DNA from: Novipirellula galeiformis
Lineage (GTDB): Bacteria; Planctomycetota; Planctomycetia; Pirellulales; Pirellulaceae
Direction: 5' to 3'
Length of the DNA: 64,000 bases
Assembly: GCF_007860095.1 (NCBI RefSeq)
Contig: NZ_SJPT01000003.1
Coordinates: 517,764-581,763, forward strand
Shown one piece after another: positions 35,830-44,443 of this stretch; position 1 is the stretch's first letter; every line of letters begins with the position of its first letter. Position numbers and translations under genes: made by a program. The notes beneath the pieces are model-generated. The model saw nothing but the letters and a program-made list of their open reading frames with translations. It had not been told where the DNA came from and did not search any database.

Positions 35830-36147
35830 GGTTTAAGGAGGTTCCTCCGTTATAGGATTAAATCTGAACGTCTATGTTATTGTAGACGAAATGAGTGCAT
35901 CTGTGCACAGCAGCTTGGCACGCCCCACCCTGCGTTGGCGGCAATAAAGGAGTTGCATTTGCTCCCAATTTCCGACCTCGCTGCAGCGTTTTGCGAAATT
36001 TCGTTTTTTTTCACGCCCATCCGCAGGGAGACAGACTGTGGGGAATAGGCCCAGGTTCGCCCTCATCGCGATAAAAAAGGGAGCACCGCGGGCTAACGTC
36101 TCTTGGCTGATAACGATTTTGTGACAACGCACTCAATCAACAATCGC
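35830..36147. other. uvrC-hflX spacer
   Basis: 318 bases with no gene. Apart from the GGAGG palindrome next to hflX it holds an AT-rich stretch (about 35990-36020) that could contain a promoter for hflX. It does not encode the helix-hairpin-helix domain missing from the uvrC product in any frame I read. Confidence 0.5.
35837..35848 (-). promoter_or_regulatory. Shine-Dalgarno in a small palindrome before hflX
   Basis: Read on the minus strand, GGAGGAACCTCC precedes the GTG start of hflX. The GGAGG (35848-35844) would be a strong ribosome binding site but lies 14 nt from the start and can pair with the adjacent CCTCC. The pairing could mask the site. This is one of few strong SD sequences in the window. 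Confidence 0.4.
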
Positions 36148-37560
36148 CTAGCGATCAAATGTCGACTTGCTGCGGAGGATGTGGTGATAATGCTGCGCAA
36201 AGCGGTGCGATTCGTCACGCACATACTGCAACAAACGGAGTGCAAAGGCACTCTTGCTTAACCGCAACGGTTCGGAATCCCCCGGCCGGAAAATCTCTTC
36301 ATCGCGTTTTGCCAACGAGATCACCGTGGGGGGCGTGATATCCTGATCGCGGAACGCCGCCATGGCTGCGTTGAGTTGCCCCTTTCCCCCATCGATCAAC
36401 AAAATGTCAGGAAACGATTCCCCCGAATCAGCAAGCTTACGAAAACGTCGCGACACGACTTCATAAATACTGCGAAAATCGTCGATGCCATCCACGTCTT
36501 GGATCCGAAATCGGCGATAGCCTGGTTTGAATGGCAAGCCGTCAATGAACTGAACCAGACTGGCGACGGTTTCGCCGCCCCCGAGATGAGCGATGTCGAC
36601 GCCTTCGATGATCCGTGGCGTTTTGGCTAAACCGAGCACCTTGCGAAGCCCGGTTAATCCCTTTTGCGGGTCAACAAAAAAGACTTCCGGTTGCACGTGG
36701 GTATCGAGTTCGCCGCGGTCCTCGAGTTTTTCGAGCATGCGAATTTCATCGCGCAGCACCGCGGCGCGTTCGAAGTCCATCGCCTTGCTGGCCGCCAACA
36801 TCTCCTCGTGCATCTCTTTGAGCAATCGTTTCTTTCCTCCCTCCATGAACGTTTGCAACCGGTTGATGTCGCGTCGATAGGCATCTTTGCCGATACGGAA
36901 ATTGCAGGGTGCGGTACATTGGTTGATGCTCGCCAACAAACAGGGACGAAACCACTTCCAGCGTTCATCGGACTCGCTGATATCGAGCGTGCAGGTCCGA
37001 AATTTAAAGATCCGCTGTAGCACTTGCACCGCCCCTCGCAACGCCCCCGCGCTGGGAAACGGTCCGTAAAGCTTAACGCCCTTTTCTTTGGGTTCGCGTG
37101 TCACCTCGACGCGAGGAAACTCGTCCCGCGTTGTGATCATCAGATACGGAAACGATTTATCGTCTTTGAGGTCCTTGTTGTGCTTGGGCTGGATATCTTT
37201 GACCAGCCGCGATTCCATCAACAGGGCGTCAACCTCACTTTCACACTCGACAAAATCGATATCTGCGATCTCGCCGATCCAGGGGGCGGTTCGCTGATCT
37301 TCGCTGGCCGCCTTTAGAAAGTAGCTTCCCGCTCGCGAACGTAAATTCTTGGCCTTGCCAACATAGATCACGCGAGCCGCATCGTCCTTCATCAGGTACA
37401 CCCCAGGCGACTGGGGAAACGTTTTGACCTTGGTCGCCGCATGGCTGAAACCGAGCGTCTTGGGGGGCTCGTCACCCGCGACATGGCTCGATTCCACCTC
37501 GCTCACTTGGCCAAGGTTTTCGTCGTTTTGCGAATCTTCGTTGGGGGGGACATCCGGCAT
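36148..37560 (-). CDS. uvrC: Excinuclease ABC subunit C, lacking the C-terminal HhH domain
   Basis: 470 residues from the ATG at 37560 (a TTG at 37578 adds six). After a 45-residue non-conserved lead comes the GIY-YIG nuclease (GVYLMKD, VIYVGKAKNLRSR), a Cys-containing region (CLLASINQCTAPC), the UVR motif that contacts UvrB (about 240-275, AMDFERAAVLRDEI) and the RNase H-like 5' nuclease (EGVDIAHLGGGETVAS, PDILLIDGGKGQL). The protein stops after RDESHRFAQHYHH, the point where full-length UvrC (about 600 residues) continues into tandem helix-hairpin-helix motifs. The TAG at 36148 is clean and no frameshifted remnant follows. It makes both incisions in nucleotide excision repair; loss of (HhH)2 may change how it grips DNA. 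Confidence 0.94.
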   Translation of the reverse strand: MPDVPPNEDSQNDENLGQVSEVESSHVAGDEPPKTLGFSHAATKVKTFPQSPGVYLMKDDAARVIYVGKAKNLRSRAGSYFLKAASEDQRTAPWIGEIADIDFVECESEVDALLMESRLVKDIQPKHNKDLKDDKSFPYLMITTRDEFPRVEVTREPKEKGVKLYGPFPSAGALRGAVQVLQRIFKFRTCTLDISESDERWKWFRPCLLASINQCTAPCNFRIGKDAYRRDINRLQTFMEGGKKRLLKEMHEEMLAASKAMDFERAAVLRDEIRMLEKLEDRGELDTHVQPEVFFVDPQKGLTGLRKVLGLAKTPRIIEGVDIAHLGGGETVASLVQFIDGLPFKPGYRRFRIQDVDGIDDFRSIYEVVSRRFRKLADSGESFPDILLIDGGKGQLNAAMAAFRDQDITPPTVISLAKRDEEIFRPGDSEPLRLSKSAFALRLLQYVRDESHRFAQHYHHILRSKSTFDR

Positions 37561-37578
37561 ACAGGAGCAATCCGTCAA

Positions 37579-38201
37579 TCACGTCATTAGGAAAAGAGGC
37601 GTTGACCACGTTACCCGCTTACACACGACAGCGATCCTTTTGGCGAATTCAGCAACGTTTTGCTGATGCGGGGTGGCGACGGCATTATTCTAGCCTGACA
37701 AGCCGATTTTGGCATTCCAGCCTCGGAATTACGGCGACGTAACCTCGGAATTACGGCGACGCGTTCGCTTTGACTCCAATCCGACGGTTTCCAACCTCAT
37801 TGAGAAATAGGCTCGCCGCGGGATCGGCCCTCTCCTCGGGTTTCGACCTGGTGACTAGACTCATCCCTGCCATGATGAGGTGCACGTTCCAGATTGCTTC
37901 GTTTCGAATTGCAACCGCGCGGGTTTGGCTTCGTTCGCCAAGCCTCGCACAAGATTGGCGGCGGTGACGTGCCCCACGCTGGACAATCACGCCCCCGAAT
38001 CGACGGCGGAGAGGGCGCCTCGCGCCAGGAATGGGCGTGAGAATGTGCTGGGGAGATGCGAGATCCGCGATGCCCGGCACCGGACACGTGTCGCCAATCG
38101 AGATTGGCGTTCGATCAGCCTTCATCGCCGCTGCAAAAATCATCCTATCCCCCTTCATCCCGCACTGGCATTTGCGCCGAGTGTAAACGAGCAATCAACG
38201 T
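37579..38201. other. Long spacer upstream of uvrC and the methyltransferase gene
   Basis: 623 bases between divergent genes, with no gene I can support. A 19-base word, CCTCGGAATTACGGCGACG, occurs twice with a 22-base period (37721-37739 and 37743-37761). The remainder (about 37780-38190) is G+C-rich and open on the minus strand, but the translation is Arg-rich and shows no domain. It looks like a dispersed spacer element rather than a gene. Confidence 0.5.
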
Positions 38202-38978
38202 ATGGAAAATTGGTACGACTACCCTCAATACTTCGACATGGTGTTTCGTGATGAAACCAAAGCCGAGGTCGAATTCTTTGAACAAGCATTTGAGAAATAC
38301 CGCAGCGATCAGGCGACAACCAAGTTGCTCGAACCGGGCTGCGGCAGTGGTCGATTGGTCGCGGCAATGGCCGCACGCGGCTACGAGTTGAGCGGACTCG
38401 ACCTCAGCCAACCGATGCTCGATTATCTTCGCAAACGGTTGTTGCGACGCAAGCTTGATGCCAAACTTGTGCTCGGTGACATGACAAAGATGGATTTCCC
38501 GGAGCGGTTTCATGCTGCGTTTTGCACCTTCAACACCTTCCGTCATTTGCTCAGTGAAGCGGAGGCAATATCGCACTTGAGATCAGTGGCCGCGCATCTG
38601 GAGCCCGGAGGCATTTACATCTTGGGCTTTCACTGTATTCCGATGGACGCCGATCCCGAAAGCACCGAACGTTGGGTCGCGACGCACGGCGGAACGAAAG
38701 TCCACGTCACCTTGAAGGTGATCGATTTTCAACGCCGCAAACGCCAAGAAACGCTGCGAGCAAGTATTAAAGCACAAACAAACGCCGGCAAAGTCCATCG
38801 CATCCGCAGCGAATTTCCGCTCCGTCTGTATACGATCGCGCAAGCCAAAAGTCTGTTTCGCAAGGTCGACGATGAGCTTGAATTAGTCGAGGCGTACGAC
38901 TTCGACTACGACATCGAGGCCCCGCGAACCATGGACGACGACTTGGTCGACGCCGTGTTTATCCTGCAGCGTCGTTAA
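38202..38978 (+). CDS. Class I SAM-dependent methyltransferase
   Basis: 258 residues. A Rossmann methyltransferase core is clear: motif I LLEPGCGSGRLV (near 43-54), motif II with the acidic ribose ligand in LSGLDLSQPML, the GDMTKMDF loop and the post-IV strand LEPGGIYILGFH. The N-terminal YDYPQYFDMVFRDET is typical of small-molecule methyltransferases near the DUF4942/Methyltransf_25 group. The acceptor is unknown. It stands alone between long spacers, divergent from uvrC. The ATG has no evident Shine-Dalgarno. Confidence 0.9.
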   Translation: MENWYDYPQYFDMVFRDETKAEVEFFEQAFEKYRSDQATTKLLEPGCGSGRLVAAMAARGYELSGLDLSQPMLDYLRKRLLRRKLDAKLVLGDMTKMDFPERFHAAFCTFNTFRHLLSEAEAISHLRSVAAHLEPGGIYILGFHCIPMDADPESTERWVATHGGTKVHVTLKVIDFQRRKRQETLRASIKAQTNAGKVHRIRSEFPLRLYTIAQAKSLFRKVDDELELVEAYDFDYDIEAPRTMDDDLVDAVFILQRR

Positions 38979-39691
38979 CGCAATCCCGGCCCACCGCAAT
39001 GCCGGACCACCGCTTCTCGCACCACCCCCCAAGGCCCCCGTCTGACTTGTTCAGCGCCGCGCGATGTGTCTCCGCCGGCTGACACCGTCATGGCAAGCTG
39101 ACGCCGATTCGCGGCAACGCGCGCTTCCGAACTCCACCATTCGCTGATAACGCGAGGATCCGACGGGTCATCTTGAGATCGGCCCAGGAATTGCATTCAT
39201 CGAAAGGGGATCGGTAGGTAGGGACGCCGCGACACTCCAACGCTACAGCGTGTCACAAACCCAACAGAGACGCTGCAATCGCGTTTGAGACCTCAAGCAG
39301 TGGGTGAGCCTGACAACGCCAAAGCGACCCACGCCCCGACTGCGAAATAGAAGTCGCAGTCGGTCTCAGCGTCGAAGCGGTGTGAAACGGTATGAAGCGG
39401 TGTGAAGCGGTGTGAAGTTGCGAAGCCAACATGCCGCTTGGTTCATCGCAAGCGTGCTAGCACAGCGAACCGCGAGTCATACCATCGTGTCCGCTGCGTG
39501 ATTCTTTGACACTCGCTGTGACATTTCAACGTACCCTCTATCGGTACGCTTGAGACAGCATGCGGGTCGGCTTGTTGGTTTAAACGAAAACACGCATTGT
39601 GAATATCCACGGTGCGTTCGCTCACGGCAACCTAGCTTGAAATGAAGGTTGTTTCCGCAAACACTTTTTAGCGAGGAAATTGGATTAAACG
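38979..39691. other. Long spacer with a decamer repeat
   Basis: 713 bases without a credible gene. At 39371-39417 the decamer TGTGAAGCGG (with variants TGTGAAACGG and TATGAAGCGG) is repeated about 4.7 times. The last 50 bases before 39692 are AT-rich and hold GAGGAAA (about 39673-39679), a fair ribosome binding site for the next gene. Confidence 0.55.
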
Positions 39692-40219
39692 ATGTGGACG
39701 CTTCTCTTGAGTGCCGCCTCTATATTTTTTCTGCGGCTCACGGATGTCTCGCTCGGAGCACTGCGTATCTCCATGCTGTTTCGCGGTCGCCGCACTTTGG
39801 CTGCCCTGTTCGGATTTGTCGAGGCTTTGATCTGGCTGGCCGCCGCGTCGTTGGTACTTGGCAAACTGGAGAGCCCGATCCAATACATTGCCTATGCCGC
39901 AGGCTTCGCCAGCGGAACCGTGTTGGGCAGCACCATCGAACGCTGGTTGGCGATCGGCAATACGCTGGTACGAGTTGTAACCCCCGCCACCGCACCGAGC
40001 GTCGGCAGCCGATTGAGAAGTGAGGGATATTACGTCACCACCGTCAATGCAGAGGGTCGAGATGGCGACGTCAGCGTCAGCCTCAGCGTGGTACCGCGGC
40101 GAATGGCTCGCAAATTACTTAAACAGATTCAGCAAATCAGTCCGGAGTCATTTATCACGTTTGAAGAGACCACCCCGATCCGTCTCGTCACCGCCTCGGC
40201 AGCGAGCGTCCGAAAATAG
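39692..40219 (+). CDS. UPF0316 / DUF2179-type membrane protein
   Basis: 175 residues. Three hydrophobic segments fill the first 95 residues: SIFFLRLTDVSLGALRISML, then ALFGFVEALIWLAAASLVL, then IQYIAYAAGFASGTVLGSTI. These match the UPF0316 (DUF5698) pattern, including R-I-x-M-L-F-R-G-R-R after the first segment and G-x-x-x-G-S-x-I-E in the third. The C-terminal soluble part (100-170, GYYVTTVNAEGRDGDVSVSL) fits a DUF2179 fold. Function of the family is unknown. A GAGGAAA lies about 12 nt before the ATG. Confidence 0.88.
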   Translation: MWTLLLSAASIFFLRLTDVSLGALRISMLFRGRRTLAALFGFVEALIWLAAASLVLGKLESPIQYIAYAAGFASGTVLGSTIERWLAIGNTLVRVVTPATAPSVGSRLRSEGYYVTTVNAEGRDGDVSVSLSVVPRRMARKLLKQIQQISPESFITFEETTPIRLVTASAASVRK

Positions 40220-41113
40220 AAACGTCGTTTCGGGTCGCCCGCCGCGCGTCACCGACAGCGGCGGCGATCTGCCCGCCTCTGGCGGAGATTAGCCAGCGAG
40301 ATCGTTTTTCAACATTGTTTTTTGCACACGGGCTGCACTGGTTTGCTGTCACACGATACCGCGACGCGCGCCATTGTGATTCATGCCACTCAACAAGCCC
40401 CGACTCAACAAGCCCCGACCGAGATCATCGCTCCACGGATTGCGGGTGGGCGGGGAGCACGGGACGGGATGCAAATGGACAATCTCGCTGGCGACAACGT
40501 CGCGAGGTGCAATGGGTTGCAATCAAACTCCGATCCAATGCGGAGGTTGATCCGACGTTCATCGAACGGGCCCAGTCGATGAATCAACCGGGCAATCAGC
40601 CCAAGGCCCGCATGCGCCCCGGACCTCGCATGCCACCCAGGCTGATCGCATTACCTAGATTGCGAATGTTGTTCAAACTGTGGCGTGCCCTTTTACCGCT
40701 GCCGGAAGTTTCTGCCAGAGCTCGAGAACATCAAAGTCCGCTCGCACTGCCGATTGTGCCATTATGCACACCGCTACCATCCACTGTCCCTACCCCTCGC
40801 CTGTCCCTACCCCTCGGACGTGGACACTGGTAACATGGCTGATGTCAGCCCCAACGACGCGACAGCATTTGCCCCGTCGTCGCAGTTTGGGATGCCGCGA
40901 AGTGCCTGGCAACCGTCCAGGGCATCGACCAACGCAGTGGGCCCAAGTATGGCAATTGCGTTTTCCGCAGGGAGTTGTCTCCTTGGCACTGCGATTGCTG
41001 CGTTGGGTTGTAGGGGCAACGACCGGCGTCGCTCAGGTCTTGACGGCTGCCGTCTTGGTGGCTGGCCAGGAAGGGTCATGCCCGGCTCACATCTAAACGA
41101 AGGAACCTTTACG
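40220..41113. other. Long spacer with two short perfect tandem duplications
   Basis: 894 bases before the dihydroorotate-dehydrogenase-like gene. The reading frame of that gene is open back to 40685, but the extra 143 residues are of mixed, non-conserved composition, so I treat them as spacer. Two perfect tandem duplications are present: 15 bases (ACTCAACAAGCCCCG) at 40388-40402 and 40403-40417, and 17 bases (CTGTCCCTACCCCTCG plus one) at 40784-40800 and 40801-40817, the last base differing. No RNA gene was seen. Confidence 0.5.
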
Positions 41114-42205
41114 ATGACTCTCGACTTAACCACCAACTACGGTGGCTTGCGACTCCGAACTCCGATCGTGGTGGGTGCTTGTCCGCTAACCGCCAACGAA
41201 CAAACTCGCATGGCCCTCGAGAACGCGGGTGCGGGCGCCGTTGTTTTGCCGTCACTGTTTGAGGAACACGTGGTTTCATGGAACCATCGACGCGGTCACA
41301 CTTCGCAATTGCAAGACCCGAGGGAGCTCGATCGCTTGCGTGAGAACACGCGTGATACGGTTTGCCCTGACGCGGAAACCTATCTTGCGATGGTGAATCG
41401 AGCGAGCATTCAGCTTTCGATACCTGTGATCGCTAGTTTGAATGGTGCAACCGACGGCGACTGGCTCGACTTTGCCGGTGAGCTTCAAGACGCGGGCGCC
41501 GCTGCGATCGAACTAAACATCCATCATTCTCCGGCACGCAATTATCAGGGGCCACGCGAACTGGAGGACAAGGTGGTCGATCTGGCCAAGTCGATTAACA
41601 ATTCGATAACGGTTCCCCTGTTTCTAAAGTTGAACCGCGAGTACACCAGCGTGTGTCACTTGGCGCGACGTCTACTCTCGGGCGCGCAAGGCTTGGTGTT
41701 GTACGGACGCGATCCCAACGTCGACATCACGCTCGACAATTGCCAAGTCAAAACCCATTGGGGACTCACTCAACCCGGATCGATTGGCCAGACCCTCGGT
41801 GCGTTGATGAGTGTTTACGGCTATTGCCCTGCGATGCCGTTGGCGGGCAGCGGTGGCATCGGCAGCCCCGAAGACTTCATCAAGGTCTTGTTGGCTGGAG
41901 CGGATGTCGGCATGGTGGTCTCGGCCGTCTACCGCGAAGGGCCCGATGTGATTCGCACCATGCTCGATGGACTGATGCAGTTCATGGAACAAAACCAACT
42001 GGGGTCGCTCAACGAAATCCAAGCCAAACGCCCGCTGGAATTCAGCAGCGAAGAGGAGCGGATGAACTGTATCCGACAATTCTCGACGCGTCCCGATTGG
42101 CTGGAGATCAATGCCGCTAATCGCAATATCCAAGGTGACCGCTGGGGGCACCCGCAGCGCTGCCAACCCCAGCTCGTCACAAGCCCGCCACCTCCAATGC
42201 ATTAA
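41114..42205 (+). CDS. Dihydroorotate dehydrogenase-like flavoprotein
   Basis: 363 residues from the ATG at 41114, preceded by GAAGGA at a good distance; homology begins at the third residue (LDLTTNYGGLRLRTPIVVGA). The TIM-barrel pattern of class 1 dihydroorotate dehydrogenases is visible: the N-terminal GL-L-TPIVV strand, ELNIHHSP, PLFLKLNRE, LVLYGRDPNVDI, and the FMN-phosphate loop LAGSGGIGSPEDFIKVLLAGAD. In true PyrD the active-site base lies in a N-x-SCPN-type motif; here that region reads NIHHSPARN. It therefore belongs to the DHOD-like group of unknown substrate often found in anaerobic-type metabolism, not necessarily pyrimidine synthesis. It stands alone. Confidence 0.85.
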   Translation: MTLDLTTNYGGLRLRTPIVVGACPLTANEQTRMALENAGAGAVVLPSLFEEHVVSWNHRRGHTSQLQDPRELDRLRENTRDTVCPDAETYLAMVNRASIQLSIPVIASLNGATDGDWLDFAGELQDAGAAAIELNIHHSPARNYQGPRELEDKVVDLAKSINNSITVPLFLKLNREYTSVCHLARRLLSGAQGLVLYGRDPNVDITLDNCQVKTHWGLTQPGSIGQTLGALMSVYGYCPAMPLAGSGGIGSPEDFIKVLLAGADVGMVVSAVYREGPDVIRTMLDGLMQFMEQNQLGSLNEIQAKRPLEFSSEEERMNCIRQFSTRPDWLEINAANRNIQGDRWGHPQRCQPQLVTSPPPPMH

Positions 42206-42817
42206 GAGCCCAAGCGTGCCAGGGGTTGATGCCGACGACCAGAAAACCAGAGCAACCCAACCTCAGCAGCCAATTCCAGGCACAATGCATGATTCCTGAG
42301 AAGGCTTTTGGTGGGTCGAGTGCATTGGGGGCATTGCTTGGGGGTTACCCCAGCGAATTCGAGCCAACCAAATTCCGGCCAACTCGACGCTCTCGATGTT
42401 GCCCGCGAACGTCCCACCTCAGCGCGAACACGTCTAGTTGAGGATTCACGTCGATTCGCCGGGGCCTGGCTCCGGAATCAACCAGTGCACCCTAAGCGAC
42501 ACGCGCCTGTGTGGCAGATCAACCTGTGTGGCAGATCAAAACGGGTGCCCCCGACAAATGGGAACCACAAACGGCAACCGACAAACGCCAACGTCGCGAC
42601 GGTTGCCGGGGCTACTTTTCACGAAGGAAAGATTCAGGGGAGGCAAGGAGAGGAGAGGCGGCCCGGGAAACTCGGTGGTCATTAAAGAGGAAGCGGGTCG
42701 AAGCTATGTGTGGCGTTGACCTAAATCAATATCGCCAGTGAGACCACTTCCCTAATGGTTAAGCTTTTATGTGGGCTCGCTGTGTTCGCGAAGTCGCCTC
42801 CAAGATAAGAACCGAAT
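42206..42817. other. Long spacer with a 17-base tandem duplication
   Basis: 612 bases without a supported gene. CCTGTGTGGCAGATCAA occurs as two perfect adjacent copies (42506-42522 and 42523-42539). Several open frames exist but have no recognisable domain and a composition unlike neighbouring genes. The last 100 bases are AT-richer and probably carry the cytochrome gene's promoter. Confidence 0.5.
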
Positions 42818-43672
42818 ATGAAATCAAGCTGGAGACTCTCTATCGGAATGGGTTGTGTCGCGCTGTGCGTTGTCACGCTCAACGCTTCGTTGAACGCCGA
42901 GGAAGGTGGTACCGTTTCTCACCAAGCGACCCAACAATCGACGCGGGTACTCCCGCCCGGAGAACTCGGACGGGTGATCGAACTGGGACGTCAAATCGTC
43001 GAGAACACGAAGGATCATCCGCTATCGAAACCGTATGTCGGAAACGCGTTGAATTGTACGTCGTGCCATCTCGATGCGGGCACTCATCCCAGCGCGGCAT
43101 CGTTTCTTGGGGTCGCGACAGCCTATCCGGCTTGGTCGCCGCGTGAAAAGCGTGTAATCACGCTGCAGGATCGTGCACTGAATTGCTTTATGCGCAGCCA
43201 AAACGGAACGCGACCGCCGGTGGGCAGCGAGGTTGCCATAGCGGTAACCGCCTACATTACTTGGTTGTCTACCGGACAACCGATCCAACCGAATCCCGAA
43301 AAACCACTCGGCCCCAATGCGGTCCCGCCGCTGAGTCCCAACAACACGAAGCCGAATGCCCAGCGGGGTGCGAACTTGTATGCCGAGCATTGTGCATCGT
43401 GTCACGGCGATGACGGTTTGGGCAACGCCGAAGGGCCTCCGGTATGGGGAGACCAATCTTATAACGATGGCGCGGGGCTGAGCCGGGTTCCAAAGTTGGC
43501 CGCGTGGCTGAAAGTGTCGATGCCGCTGGACGATCCTTTCCTATCCTCGGACGAAGCATTTGACATCGCCGCATTTATCAACAGTCACCCTCGACCCAAA
43601 TTCGACTTAGACCGTCATCTTCCCCACGCTGAAAAGCTGGGTGAGTACAACGGAAGGCGCAGTGATGAATGA
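42818..43672 (+). CDS. TsdA-like diheme cytochrome c
   Basis: 284 residues with a Sec signal peptide (about 1-27). Two heme c sites: CTSCH near residue 80 (in NALNCTSCHLDAG) and CASCH near 192 (in LYAEHCASCHGDDG). Conserved blocks follow thiosulfate dehydrogenase TsdA: ITLQDRALNCFMRSQNG between the hemes, whose Cys (near 122) fits the unusual axial Cys ligand of the first heme, then PPVWGDQSYNDGAG and DIAAFINSHPRP. TsdA enzymes join two thiosulfates to tetrathionate, or run the reverse reaction, in the periplasm. Direction and true substrate cannot be read here. No partner gene is adjacent. Confidence 0.85.
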   Translation: MKSSWRLSIGMGCVALCVVTLNASLNAEEGGTVSHQATQQSTRVLPPGELGRVIELGRQIVENTKDHPLSKPYVGNALNCTSCHLDAGTHPSAASFLGVATAYPAWSPREKRVITLQDRALNCFMRSQNGTRPPVGSEVAIAVTAYITWLSTGQPIQPNPEKPLGPNAVPPLSPNNTKPNAQRGANLYAEHCASCHGDDGLGNAEGPPVWGDQSYNDGAGLSRVPKLAAWLKVSMPLDDPFLSSDEAFDIAAFINSHPRPKFDLDRHLPHAEKLGEYNGRRSDE

Positions 43673-44443
43673 GTGTGATGAATGAGAATGGAACGGCCCC
43701 CAACGCAACCGTTCTCGCGGGGTGACCGAGAAGCCTTTCGCATTGGTTTAGCGAACCGCAGCCGTTCCAATGTTGGATCTTCACTCCGAAGACGAGATAT
43801 CCCAATCCCCTCAGTGGCTTGGATGCGGCCTTCGGCATTGCAATTCGCTTCGGCGCCCCTTGTGAAAAACGTACACAAAGACGGCCCCCGCGGCAGTCGC
43901 ACCGTTCAAGAAGAAATCGATGCATAGGAACAAACGGACGGGAATCAGCTATTGTCTCTGTTTCCTCTACGATCTCCTGTTCAATCCGACCGCCCCCCTC
44001 CACGAGCGTTGAGGGCCGAAAGCGGCGATGAGCATCGACACCGCGATGCCACTACCGAATCACCCACTGCGCTACAGTGAGCGTGATCTCGGGAACGCCT
44101 GCTGGAACCTCGGTTTTGTCCGTCGGTTGAGAAAGATCCGAGCACCCACCCTGCGGAGAAGGTGGATTTCACCGACGCATCCCAGCCGAGGTGCTTCGAG
44201 TCTCTCTGGACTGAAAATTCCCCGCTTTGCATGTCTCCCAAGGCGACGACCACTTCCTAGCTTGATTGATCGAGTAGACTGGACCTTCTCCGGCAGTGAT
44301 GCAACCCAACCGTCAGCCGAGTTAAGCTGAAAAACAGGCCCCCATTAGCCTCGCTGCCGCGCGCGACGTCCGTAGCGGCCGCGGGGCTCGAAGACGGCGT
44401 TGTCTCCTCCGTCATTCCCGCCATTCCAAACCTAGTTACTGAT
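43673..44443. other. Spacer holding one copy of a dispersed repeat
   Basis: 771 bases between the cytochrome gene and the PSCyt1 gene, with no supported gene. Just after the cytochrome stop the word GTGATGAATGA recurs. Repeat copy R1 occupies about 43772-44011. The remainder shows no feature I can name. Confidence 0.55.
43772..44011. repeat. Dispersed intergenic repeat, copy R1
   Basis: About 240 bases that align with 48458-48700. Shared words in the same order include ATCTTCACTC, CTTCGGCATTG, ATTCGCTTCGGC, CAGTCGCACC, GTTTCCTCT, CTCCTGTTCAATCCGAC and CGAGCGT. Read on the minus strand both copies give a similar peptide start (RIEQE-EETE), which would explain spurious small ORFs. Divergence between copies is roughly a quarter of positions by eye. 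Confidence 0.7.

Noticed and set aside
37751-38194. Minus-strand open frame of 147 codons in the uvrC upstream spacer
   Set aside because: Arg-rich, no domain, no start context; more like a dispersed spacer element than a gene.
40685-41113. N-terminal extension of the dihydroorotate-dehydrogenase-like gene
   Set aside because: The frame is open but the extra 143 residues look random and contain a tandem duplication; homology and a good ribosome binding site start at 41114.
43578-44003. Minus-strand open frame of 141 codons over repeat R1
   Set aside because: It overlaps the end of the cytochrome gene and arises from the dispersed repeat; the R2 copy gives a similar but shorter peptide.
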